Part shown: positions 50,175-57,990 of the stretch, piece after piece
Position numbering within the stretch: position 1 is the stretch's first letter
Layout of the letters: each line of letters starts with the position of its first letter
Source: Nibrella viscosa
GTDB taxonomy: Bacteria > Bacteroidota > Bacteroidia > Cytophagales > Spirosomataceae
Assembly: GCF_039541875.1 (NCBI RefSeq)
Contig: NZ_BAABHB010000014.1
Span: forward strand, 142,502-206,501
DNA length: 64,000 bases
Direction of reading: 5' to 3'
Made by a program: the position numbers and the translations under genes
Notes under the pieces: model-generated
What the model was told of the DNA's origin: nothing
The model's database searches: none
Seen by the model: only the letters and a program-made list of their open reading frames with translations

Positions 50175-51260
50175 TTAGCTTTTGCCAAACAGCTTTTTGA
50201 ACTTATCCGCTAAACCGGGCGATTTTTTACGGTCTTCTTCGCCAATCAGAAAACCGATTGGCTTTAGGGGGTCAACATGATCACAGATTACTTTGACAAC
50301 ACCCAGCGCCGGTAGCGCGAGGATCATACCGGAAACCCCCCAAACGGTTTCTCCAACTACAATAACCAGAATGGTAAAGAGCGGATTGATGCTGACTTCA
50401 GAGCCAACGACCAACGGCTCCAGCAGGTAGGTTTGGGTAAACTGAACAATGCCGTAAACGATCACAATTCCCAGCAAAACCTGGGTGTCGCTTCCCTGCG
50501 CCAGGTTAACGAGAATGGCCAGTGAGGCACCTGTCAGATTACCTACAAACGGTATCATTTCAAGTAACCCGCATAGGATGGCCAGAAAAATAGCCTGCTT
50601 AACCCCCACAATCGTAAATCCGATACCATACATGACCCACAATAAGCTGATCATGGTAAACAGACCCGTCAGATAGTGTTGAGCGACCTGACTACTCTCT
50701 TCAATTACTGTCAGGGTTTCAGGTCGCTGGTCTTTGTCTACCAGTCGCAGGACGAACTTTTTAATATGATTCCGTAAATACAGCAGCAGAAAGGCGTAAA
50801 CGAGCATCAGAATCAGGTCAACCGCCACACCCATAAGTGTATCCAGGACTTTGGTAACCGTGGACGAAACACCACCAGCACCGGATGACTGCTTGTCCAG
50901 CATAGCTTTTTGCTGCTGCGGTTCAATCCCAAATTTGGTGCTGATGAACTGACGTGCCTGATCAATAAAGGAGTTAACCCGCTCCTTGATACCGGCAATA
51001 TCGGAGAACAGATCAGACGATTGCCAGGCGATCAGAAGAACAAATCCGGCGATAACCAGAACAAAACAGACAAGGCACAGCAGAGCCGCAACTGCTCTGG
51101 ACAACCCTTTTTTTTCCAGTCGATCCGATAAAGACGAAAACAGGGCCGCCAGCAAACCGCCAAAAGCAAGGGGGATCAAAACGGTCCGGGCGTAGTACAA
51201 GCCTCCGAAAAGCAGAAAAAGAAATATCAGTAAGCGGGTTGGTTTTATCAGCGACTGCAT
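50175..51260 (-). CDS. AI-2E (PerM/TqsA) family transporter
   Basis: A 361-residue membrane protein of the AI-2E/UPF0118 family with about seven to eight helices: LLIFLFLLFGGLYYARTVLI at the start, a soluble amphipathic segment (residues about 80-140, ERVNSFIDQARQFISTKFGI), LLEMIPFVGNLTGASLAILV and LEPLVVGSEVSINPLFTIL, the typical C-terminal signature. Members export small molecules or exchange Na+/H+; the substrate here is unknown. It is convergent with pckA. Confidence 0.9.
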   Translation of the reverse strand: MQSLIKPTRLLIFLFLLFGGLYYARTVLIPLAFGGLLAALFSSLSDRLEKKGLSRAVAALLCLVCFVLVIAGFVLLIAWQSSDLFSDIAGIKERVNSFIDQARQFISTKFGIEPQQQKAMLDKQSSGAGGVSSTVTKVLDTLMGVAVDLILMLVYAFLLLYLRNHIKKFVLRLVDKDQRPETLTVIEESSQVAQHYLTGLFTMISLLWVMYGIGFTIVGVKQAIFLAILCGLLEMIPFVGNLTGASLAILVNLAQGSDTQVLLGIVIVYGIVQFTQTYLLEPLVVGSEVSINPLFTILVIVVGETVWGVSGMILALPALGVVKVICDHVDPLKPIGFLIGEEDRKKSPGLADKFKKLFGKS

Positions 51261-51309
51261 GGAACAATCAGGTTATAAACACAGTTAACTTTTAAGAAAA
51301 GACATATGT

Positions 51310-51317
51310 TATTTTTG
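51310..51317 (+). promoter_or_regulatory. -7 element (TATTTTTG) of the M23 gene
   Basis: A perfect TAnnTTTG, 64 bases before ATG 51382. No TTG -33 element is evident. Confidence 0.45.
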
Positions 51318-51381
51318 TTAGCCAGTAGTCAGGGGAGTAGCTCCGAAGAAATTTTCTGTTAGGCTGCTGCGTTTACCCGGT

Positions 51382-52020
51382 ATGCTGCTGCCTTTCGATT
51401 CCAATAAAGACACGTACCTTATTCTCGACTTTACGGCCAACAATCCTGACCTGGCCACGCTGGACCTGACCAACACAGCCGTTTTTACTGATTATGTATT
51501 CGGTAAGCTCAAAGCCGCCGGAGCTGTCGTCGGCGTAGGTGGTTACAACGAGCACCGGGACATTTATCGCCGGAGTGCTCATTTTCAACAAGCCGAAGAA
51601 CCCCGCTGCATTCACCTGGGTATCGACCTCTGGGCTGAGGCCGGTACACCAGTGTACGCTCCCCTCGATGGCGTGGTCCACAGCTTTCAGGACAACAATA
51701 ACTTCGGTGATTACGGCCCTACCATTATTCTGGAGCATCAGGTGGCCGGAAAGCCGCTGTATAGCCTGTACGGTCACCTGAGCCGCCGGTCGCTGGAAGG
51801 ATTCTACGTAGGCAAGACAGTGAAGGCCGGCGAATGGCTTACCGAGATTGGTCCGTTTCCTGAAAATGGCGATTGGCCCCCGCACCTGCACTTCCAGTTG
51901 ATGCATGATATGCTGGGCCTGCACGGCGATTTTCCCGGCGTTTGCACGCTTGCTGATCGCGAATATTACCTGTCTGTCTGCCCTGATCCAAATATCCTGT
52001 TGCAGATACCCGGCTTGTAA
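51382..52020 (+). CDS. M23 (LytM/lysostaphin-type) metallopeptidase without signal peptide
   Basis: A 212-residue protein. All LytM residues are visible: zinc ligands His78 and Asp82 in IHLGIDLW, the catalytic His132 in YGHLS, and His168/His170 in PPHLHFQL. The G-rich stretch AGTPVYAPLDGVVHSFQD is typical. M23 enzymes cut peptide bridges in peptidoglycan, but no signal peptide or membrane helix is present (start MLLPFDSNKDTYLILDF), so the protein may act in the cytoplasm or leave by another route. The frame is closed upstream, so a missed signal peptide is unlikely. It lies upstream of recQ on the same strand. Confidence 0.87.
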   Translation: MLLPFDSNKDTYLILDFTANNPDLATLDLTNTAVFTDYVFGKLKAAGAVVGVGGYNEHRDIYRRSAHFQQAEEPRCIHLGIDLWAEAGTPVYAPLDGVVHSFQDNNNFGDYGPTIILEHQVAGKPLYSLYGHLSRRSLEGFYVGKTVKAGEWLTEIGPFPENGDWPPHLHFQLMHDMLGLHGDFPGVCTLADREYYLSVCPDPNILLQIPGL

Positions 52021-52059
52021 TGTCAGGCAGATGCAGCTGTCATATGATGCCTTAAAGCG

Positions 52060-52081
52060 CCGTTAAAAAGCGGAAAACCGG
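52060..52081 (+). promoter_or_regulatory. TTAA-N7-TTAA direct repeat upstream of recQ
   Basis: CTTAAAGCGC-C / GTTAAAAAGC place TTAA at 52062 and 52073, an 11-bp period, as in OmpR/PhoB-type response-regulator sites. The same arrangement precedes three lytic transglycosylase genes. A TATCTTTA box (one mismatch to TAnnTTTG) lies at 52119-52126. Confidence 0.4.
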
Positions 52082-52159
52082 AACTAAAACCCCACTTTTC
52101 AACGTCATAAAAGATGGGTATCTTTACAGATTGCTCGTGTTGAACGGTGCTGATATTTT

Positions 52160-54292
52160 ATGACGACTACTTCCTCCTCTCCGTTTGTGGCTGATTCGCC
52201 GGTTTCTTATCTGAAGCACTATTACGGCTACGACCGGTTCCGGCCGAATCAGGAAGAAATTATTCAGGCTATTCTCGATGGTCGTGATACGCTGGTACTG
52301 ATGCCGACGGGTGGCGGAAAATCAGTCTGTTTTCAGATACCGGCTTTGATGAAGCCCGGCCTCTGCGTGGTGGTTTCCCCCCTGATTGCCCTGATGAAAG
52401 ATCAGGTAGAGGCCCTGCACATGAACGGCATATCGGCCGCTTACCTCAACAGCACCCAGAGCGGCCGCGAACAGCGTACGATCGAAGATGACTGTCTGAC
52501 CGGTAAAATCAAGCTGCTTTACGTATCGCCGGAAAAGCTGTTGACCGAAGCGTTTTTCATCTTCCTGAAGAAGGTAAAACTATCGCTTTTCGCCATAGAC
52601 GAAGCCCACTGCATCTCGTCATGGGGGCATGATTTCCGGCCGGAATATACCCAGCTCAATGTGTTGAAGAAGCATTTTCAAGACGTACCCGTGGTGGCCC
52701 TCACCGCTACCGCCGACCGGTTGACGCGCCAGGACATAATCGACCGGCTCGAACTGAACGATCCGGCCGTATTCATTGCGTCCTTCAATCGCACCAACCT
52801 GAGTCTGAAAGTATTGCCCGGTACCAACCGGCTGGGACAGATTGTACGGCTACTCCAGCTTAAACCCGATACGTCCGGCATTATTTACTGCCTGAGCCGC
52901 AAATCGACCGAATCGCTGGCGGCCAAACTCCAGGAGCGGGGTTTTTCGGCGGCTTACTACCATGCCGGGATGGACCCCGAGCAGCGCGCCCGTGTGCAGG
53001 AGGCTTTTCTGAAAGACGATGTGCGGATTATGTGCGCCACTATTGCCTTCGGGATGGGTATCGACAAATCCAACGTGCGGTGGGTGATCCATTACAACCT
53101 GCCCAAAAATATCGAGAGCTATTATCAGGAAATCGGACGGGCCGGCCGCGACGGGCTGGCATCAGATACCGTTCTGTTCTACAGCTTCGCCGATGTGGCT
53201 ATGTACAAGGAAATACTGGCCGAAAATGCCCCGGCCAACCTGGGCGTTCAACTAGCGAAACTGGAACGGATGCAGCAGTTTGCGGAGGCCAATACCTGCC
53301 GCCGGCAAATCCTGCTGAGCTATTTCTCCGAAGAACTGCCCGATCCCTGTGGTAACTGCGATGTCTGTCGCAATCCCCGCGTCACCTTCGATGGTACGGT
53401 AATCGCGCAGAAAGCCCTCTCGGCTATTGTCCGCCTGAACGAGAAAGTGCCGATGAACACCCTGATCGATGTGCTGCGGGGCTCGCGTAATCAGACAATC
53501 ATCCAGAATAACTACCACCTTATTAAAACCTACGGAGCCGGCAACGACCTGCGCTTTGAAGACTGGCGCAACTACCTCCATCAGCTCATCAATATTGGCG
53601 TCATCGAAATCGCCTACGATCAGCACTACGCCCTCCGCAGAGGCATCCTGGCCGATTCTGTTCTGTTTGGTAACCGCAAACTGCAATTGGTGCGCCCGGA
53701 CGATGCACCAAAACCGGTTGCCGAAAAGGTAAAGACCAGGACCGAAGTGGCCGCCGACGAACTGCTCGACCGCCTGAAAGCCCTCCGCAAGACCATTGCC
53801 GATGAGCAGAACGTACCGCCTTATGTGGTCTTTACCGATACCACACTTGAAGACATGGCGAAGCAGCGGCCCACCACCCCCGATACCTTACGAAAGGTTA
53901 GTGGCGTGGGTGAGCGCAAGCTCGAATTGTTTGGCAAGCGGTTTCTCAATGAGATTGTGCAGTACGTTACCGGACGAGCTAAAGACGGCACTAGCCTGCG
54001 CGGCTCTACCCAGTTGCTAACCCTTGAACTGTATAACCGGGGTATGACCATGGAGGAGATCGCGGCCGAGCGAAACCTGACCGTTGGTTCAATTGCCGGC
54101 CATCTGGTGCAGTTGGCAAAAGCCGGTTACAATATTGACCTGGAGTCGCTGGTATCAAATTTTGAGCGAACGGAAATCGAGGACGCTATACGTCGCATTG
54201 GAGTAACTGAGGGCCGTTTGAAACCCATATATGACCACCTGAATGGCCGCTACGACTACGGTAAGATACAGATCGTAGTAGGACTTTTATGA
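52160..54292 (+). CDS. recQ: ATP-dependent DNA helicase RecQ
   Basis: A 710-residue RecQ. Helicase core: motif 0 YYGYDRFRPNQEEIIQAILD, Walker A PTGGGKSVCFQIPAL, DEAH in FAIDEAHCISSWGHDFRPEY, and motif VI YYQEIGRAGRDGLASD. The zinc domain has Cys in ANTCRRQILLSYF and CGNCDVCRNP. A winged-helix RQC domain follows, then an HRDC domain near residues 540-610 and an extra C-terminal helix-turn-helix domain (LTLELYNRGMTMEEIAAERN) seen in many Bacteroidota RecQ proteins. RecQ unwinds DNA in recombination and repair. Confidence 0.97.
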   Translation: MTTTSSSPFVADSPVSYLKHYYGYDRFRPNQEEIIQAILDGRDTLVLMPTGGGKSVCFQIPALMKPGLCVVVSPLIALMKDQVEALHMNGISAAYLNSTQSGREQRTIEDDCLTGKIKLLYVSPEKLLTEAFFIFLKKVKLSLFAIDEAHCISSWGHDFRPEYTQLNVLKKHFQDVPVVALTATADRLTRQDIIDRLELNDPAVFIASFNRTNLSLKVLPGTNRLGQIVRLLQLKPDTSGIIYCLSRKSTESLAAKLQERGFSAAYYHAGMDPEQRARVQEAFLKDDVRIMCATIAFGMGIDKSNVRWVIHYNLPKNIESYYQEIGRAGRDGLASDTVLFYSFADVAMYKEILAENAPANLGVQLAKLERMQQFAEANTCRRQILLSYFSEELPDPCGNCDVCRNPRVTFDGTVIAQKALSAIVRLNEKVPMNTLIDVLRGSRNQTIIQNNYHLIKTYGAGNDLRFEDWRNYLHQLINIGVIEIAYDQHYALRRGILADSVLFGNRKLQLVRPDDAPKPVAEKVKTRTEVAADELLDRLKALRKTIADEQNVPPYVVFTDTTLEDMAKQRPTTPDTLRKVSGVGERKLELFGKRFLNEIVQYVTGRAKDGTSLRGSTQLLTLELYNRGMTMEEIAAERNLTVGSIAGHLVQLAKAGYNIDLESLVSNFERTEIEDAIRRIGVTEGRLKPIYDHLNGRYDYGKIQIVVGLL

Positions 54293-54346
54293 CCGTTTGG
54301 CACTGATTTTGCGGGAGACCATTGGATAATTTGTAGAATGATAGTT

Positions 54347-54376
54347 TTGTATCTATCAGTAAATCAGCTATATTCG
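54347..54376 (+). promoter_or_regulatory. Promoter of the first lytic transglycosylase gene
   Basis: TTG (54347-54349) and TATATTCG (54369-54376, one mismatch to TAnnTTTG) are 19 bases apart. The box ends 4 bases before ATG 54381. Either the mRNA is leaderless or translation starts further down at TTG 54453. Confidence 0.5.
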
Positions 54377-54380
54377 TGAT

Positions 54381-55574
54381 ATGAAAATGGACGGGCCTGG
54401 TACAAACGACCAGGTTTTTTCCTCCGTATGTGTCACAACAAATACCGCTGTTTTGCTCAAAGAAGTAGGTCTATCCTTACTGATAGCTGCCCTGAAACCG
54501 GCCGCCATCCCATCCGACTCCGCTTATACGGGTTCACTCGCTGATACCAGTAAAGCGCTTCCTTCAACCCACAAACTCAACCAGCCAATGCTCCTCGGGG
54601 TCGATACCCTGGGTGGCGCTTTTCCCAATGTATTTTTCTGCGGAGAGCAGGTGCCTATCTACCAGTCGTCGGTATTACGTCGCTGGAAACAGACCCTAAT
54701 GTCGCACGGATACCGCTCAGATTACCTGAATGGACTGCGTAAACGGGCGGCCGGATTTTTCCCCATAATTGACCCCATCCTGCGCCAATACGACATTCCC
54801 CGTGACTTCCGGTATTTGCCCCTTGCCGAAAGCGATCTGATTTGTAGCGCGGTATCTCCTAAAGGTGCCTGCGGATATTGGCAACTGATGCCCCAGACGG
54901 CCCGTGAACTCGGCCTGGTGGTTTCGGCGGAGTATGATGAACGTTTTGATTTACGTAAAGCAACCATTGCCGCCTGCCGTCACCTGCGCTATCTGTACGC
55001 GCAACTTGGTTCCTGGACCCTCGTAGCCGCTGCCTATAATGGCGGTGAGGGCCAGATTCAGTCCCGGATGAAGCGCCAGAATCAGAAAAACTATTACGAC
55101 CTGCGGCTAAACCGCGAAACCAGCTATTACCTATTCCGGGTACTGGCCCTGAAAGAATTACTGACCAATCCCCGGGGATACACGCTCGTGCTGCCTACTC
55201 ACCTCATAAAAGCCCTGTCCCGGCCTTTGTCCGGACGCATTTTTCCGGTCATGAGTCTGGCTAAACGGAAGCGGATGAACGTTAGTGAGGAAGAGGATGT
55301 TGATACACACCTGCAACCACCTGCCGATACCGACCCCACCTGGGGACCGCGTGTGGTCCGGTCGTTGCTGAATGGGCCTTCAGATATCCAGCAGTGGCTG
55401 GCCCATGCAGTCGGGGCCGTCAACGATCCGGATGCTGATTTGACCAAAGAACAGACCGGTATTCCCATTAAAAAGCTGATGGCGCTGATGGTTCTACGTT
55501 TTCGCCGACCTCGCTTTTTGCAGTGGAAAAAGGGCATTGGCAGCCGTCCAAGGCACTTTTGGGAATGGGTATAA
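54381..55574 (+). CDS. Lytic transglycosylase (MltD-like, GH23), paralogue 1 of 5
   Basis: A 397-residue protein. The family N-motif NVFFCGEQVPIYQSSV is followed by the transglycosylase core: RYLPLAESDL with catalytic Glu150, GACGYWQLMPQTARELGL, and SWTLVAAAYNGGEG. These enzymes cleave peptidoglycan with formation of 1,6-anhydro-MurNAc. The first 24 residues do not look like a signal peptide. TTG 54453 in the same frame would give MLKEVGLSLLIAALKPAAIP, a weak but plausible one, so the start is uncertain. The C-terminal third is specific to paralogues 1-3: WGPRVV, a basic RRPRFLQWKKGI stretch and the terminal FWEWV. Confidence 0.88.
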   Translation: MKMDGPGTNDQVFSSVCVTTNTAVLLKEVGLSLLIAALKPAAIPSDSAYTGSLADTSKALPSTHKLNQPMLLGVDTLGGAFPNVFFCGEQVPIYQSSVLRRWKQTLMSHGYRSDYLNGLRKRAAGFFPIIDPILRQYDIPRDFRYLPLAESDLICSAVSPKGACGYWQLMPQTARELGLVVSAEYDERFDLRKATIAACRHLRYLYAQLGSWTLVAAAYNGGEGQIQSRMKRQNQKNYYDLRLNRETSYYLFRVLALKELLTNPRGYTLVLPTHLIKALSRPLSGRIFPVMSLAKRKRMNVSEEEDVDTHLQPPADTDPTWGPRVVRSLLNGPSDIQQWLAHAVGAVNDPDADLTKEQTGIPIKKLMALMVLRFRRPRFLQWKKGIGSRPRHFWEWV

Positions 55575-55596
55575 GCAGTAATAAACTAATAATCAG

Positions 55597-55618
55597 CATT
55601 AATGTTTTCTTAAAATCA
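55597..55618 (+). promoter_or_regulatory. TTAA-N7-TTAA direct repeat upstream of paralogue 2
   Basis: CATTAATGTTT / TCTTAAAATCA place TTAA at 55599 and 55610, an 11-bp period. The second TTAA starts 42 bases before the -7 box at 55652. Confidence 0.4.
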
Positions 55619-55628
55619 ATAATCTTAT

Positions 55629-55659
55629 TTGTCTATAGACTTTATACGTTATAACTTTG
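55629..55659 (+). promoter_or_regulatory. Promoter of paralogue 2 (TTG-N20-TAACTTTG)
   Basis: TTG (55629-55631) and TAACTTTG (55652-55659) are exactly 20 bases apart. The start codon follows at 55700. Confidence 0.8.
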
Positions 55660-55699
55660 TATCTCAAACTTAAGTCATAAACAAGTACCCACTGTTGAG

Positions 55700-56707
55700 A
55701 TGAAAGTTATTTCAAAGTCTATTTTGGTGGCCACATGGGCTACCCTGGTCATGCCACACCTGGCAAAATCAAGTGCTGAATTGGCCTCAGCTAAACATGC
55801 AATGGCTACCGTAGGTGGTCTTCCGACCATTGACTTTTGCGGAGAGAAAGTCCCAACCCATAAAGAAGCAGTTGCAGAGCGCATGGTTTCGGCTATGGTG
55901 CGGGGTGCTGCCTTAAAAAGTAACCTTTATGGTATCCGTGAGCGGGCAGCCGATTTCTTTCCGGCCGTTGAGCCGGTTTTGAAAAAGTATGATATTCCGG
56001 CTGATTTCAAGTACCTGCCTATTGCGGAGAGTGATCTTATAAGTCATGCTAAATCAAGAGTAGGAGCCGCCGGTTATTGGCAGCTGATGCCAGGTACCGC
56101 CCGCGATTTGGGGCTGAAGGTTGGCAACGGCAGCGATGAGCGTTACAATCTCGAAAAAGCCACAGAGGCTGTTTGCCGTCACCTGCGGTATCTGTATAAA
56201 GAGCTTGGTAACTGGACACTGGTGGCCGCTGCTTACAACGGTGGTTTGGGGCACGTTCGCTCCCGGATGCGTCAGCAGGGAGAGCAGGACTTCTACGACC
56301 TGAAACTTTTCAGCGAAACAGGCTTTTACATTTTCCGGATTCTGGCTTATAAGGAAATGCTAACGAATCCGCTGCAGTACAGCCCGATTATTTCAAACAC
56401 CGCCCTTACATACCTGATTCAGCCGTTGCCCGGCCAGGGTAATTCTGTTGAAATGCCCGGATCTGGCTACAAATATGTTTCATTCGGGTTTAACGCCGAT
56501 TCAAGCTGGGGACCACAAAGCATGCGGTCACCACTGGCCATAACGAGAGTTATCCGTAAGAAAAGCCGAAAAGAAGAAGAGGGTCAGGAGCAGGATGGTA
56601 TTCCTTATAAGGCAGTGATGGGTGGTGCTCTGGTACTTCGCGATCGCCTGCCCCGCTTCCGCAAGTGGGTTCGCGGCATCACCCGCCACTGGTGGGAGTG
56701 GCTCTGA
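55700..56707 (+). CDS. Lytic transglycosylase (MltD-like, GH23), paralogue 2 of 5
   Basis: A 335-residue exported enzyme. The signal peptide is MKVISKSILVATWATLVMPH with cleavage near KSSA. The core has TIDFCGEKVPTHKEAV, YLPIAESDLISHAKSR with catalytic Glu110, GAAGYWQLMPGTARDLGL, CRHLRYLYKELGNWTLVAAA and YNGGLG. The tail is short: WGPQSM, a Lys/Arg/Glu-rich stretch (IRKKSRKEEEGQEQ), LPRFRKWVRGI and the end WWEWL. It has its own consensus promoter. The leader AAGTACCCACTGTTGAGATG (55683-55702) recurs almost unchanged before paralogue 4. Confidence 0.92.
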   Translation: MKVISKSILVATWATLVMPHLAKSSAELASAKHAMATVGGLPTIDFCGEKVPTHKEAVAERMVSAMVRGAALKSNLYGIRERAADFFPAVEPVLKKYDIPADFKYLPIAESDLISHAKSRVGAAGYWQLMPGTARDLGLKVGNGSDERYNLEKATEAVCRHLRYLYKELGNWTLVAAAYNGGLGHVRSRMRQQGEQDFYDLKLFSETGFYIFRILAYKEMLTNPLQYSPIISNTALTYLIQPLPGQGNSVEMPGSGYKYVSFGFNADSSWGPQSMRSPLAITRVIRKKSRKEEEGQEQDGIPYKAVMGGALVLRDRLPRFRKWVRGITRHWWEWL

Positions 56708-56714
56708 GCAGATT

Positions 56715-56778
56715 CATTAAGATGTCATTAAGATCGGCCTCTGCATAGACCGTTGGTTAAGGTTTTATTAAAAGGCAT
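56715..56778 (+). promoter_or_regulatory. Two TTAA-N7-TTAA direct repeats upstream of paralogue 3
   Basis: The first is CATTAAGATGT / CATTAAGATCG (56715-56736, TTAA at 56717 and 56728), a near-perfect 11-bp tandem repeat. The second has TTAA at 56757 and 56768. A degenerate -7 box TAGTTTAG starts at 56800, 32 bases after the last TTAA, close to the 31-base spacing before paralogue 4. Confidence 0.45.
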
Positions 56779-56845
56779 AGGGTTACAAGACTTCTCGACT
56801 AGTTTAGCGTCTCAGCTACATTCATTAACACGAAACTAAGTTGAG

Positions 56846-57868
56846 ATGAAGGGTTTTCTAGGGATTTGTTTTGTAACTTGTTATACGCTTTTTAGTATAC
56901 CATCAGTAGCGGGAGGAAGTCCTACATCTGTACTAACAGAAGGGCTTTCTCCCGTTAATTTTTGTGGTGAAATAGTACCCGTAACCAATGTTTCCGTCAG
57001 TCGCCGGATGATTGCGGCCCTGACAACCAATGCTGCTCAGAATACGGCGCTGTATTTTATTCGTCAACGGGCGTTTCATCTGTTCCCGCTGATTGAACCT
57101 GTCCTGGCCCAATATGGGATACCAGCCGACTTTAAATTTTTGCCGCTGGCAGAAAGCGCTTTGCAGAATCAGGCTGTATCTCCTAAAGGGGCGGCTGGTT
57201 ACTGGCAACTTATGCCGGCTACCGCCCGCGAGTTAGGGTTAACTGTTGCCCCAAATCTTGATGAGCGTCGAAACCTGACCAAAGCCACTGTAGCTGTATG
57301 CCGTTACCTGAAGCGACTCCATAAGCGGCTGCACTCCTGGACGCTGGTGGCGGCCGCTTATAATGGGGGCATGACTCGCATCCGGTGGCAGATGCAACAG
57401 CAACCGCAGGATAGCTATTACCATCTGCAGTTACCGCAGGAGACCAGTCAGTATCTGTACCGCATTTTGGCCTATAAAGAACTGCTGACGAATCCGCAGG
57501 TTTATAGTCCGGTGTTGTCGCCGGAGGTACTGACCTACCTGACCTGTCCGTTGCCTCAGCAGACCTGTTCGCTCGATGTAAATGGTAATCTGGTAATCAC
57601 CCGCCAATCGCCGGACCAGACTGCCACGTTACGCTGGGGACCCCGGTCTGCCTCTTCCCTTTTGAGTGTCTTGTCCGACACGCAGCAGTGGCTGGCCGAC
57701 GTTTTACGTGTTATGGACGATCCAAAAGCCGGCTGGACAACCGAACATGCCAATTTGCCGTTTCCGAAACTGATGTGCCTGATGGTACTGAGCTTCCGGC
57801 GTCCCCGGCTTCTACAGCGTAATAGGGCTATTAGCCGCCGTGAGATTCTCAATTGGGAATGGGTGTGA
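56846..57868 (+). CDS. Lytic transglycosylase (MltD-like, GH23), paralogue 3 of 5
   Basis: A 340-residue exported enzyme with signal peptide MKGFLGICFVTCYTLFSIPS and cleavage near VAGG. The core has PVNFCGEIVPVTNVSV, FLPLAESALQNQAVSP with catalytic Glu103, GAAGYWQLMPATARELGL, and SWTLVAAAYNGGMT. The C-terminal module matches paralogue 1 closely: WGPRSASSLLSVLSDTQQWL, LMCLMVLSFRRPRLLQ and the end LNWEWV. The leader GTTGAGATGAA at the start codon is shared with paralogue 2. Confidence 0.92.
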   Translation: MKGFLGICFVTCYTLFSIPSVAGGSPTSVLTEGLSPVNFCGEIVPVTNVSVSRRMIAALTTNAAQNTALYFIRQRAFHLFPLIEPVLAQYGIPADFKFLPLAESALQNQAVSPKGAAGYWQLMPATARELGLTVAPNLDERRNLTKATVAVCRYLKRLHKRLHSWTLVAAAYNGGMTRIRWQMQQQPQDSYYHLQLPQETSQYLYRILAYKELLTNPQVYSPVLSPEVLTYLTCPLPQQTCSLDVNGNLVITRQSPDQTATLRWGPRSASSLLSVLSDTQQWLADVLRVMDDPKAGWTTEHANLPFPKLMCLMVLSFRRPRLLQRNRAISRREILNWEWV

Positions 57869-57893
57869 TCCGTTTATACACTTAATAGTCAGG

Positions 57894-57945
57894 CATTAAA
57901 GTCCCGTTAAAATGAGTACTATACCGTTACTATAGATTAGATTTG
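57894..57945 (+). promoter_or_regulatory. Direct repeat and -7 element of paralogue 4
   Basis: CATTAAAGTCC / CGTTAAAATGA (57894-57915, TTAA at 57896 and 57907) takes the place of the -33 element. The -7 box TAGATTTG (57938-57945) follows after 22 bases. This fits an activator-dependent promoter. Confidence 0.5.
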
Positions 57946-57990
57946 CGTCGAAAGGTAGTGTGGAGCGTCTGATAAGTACCCACCGTTGAC

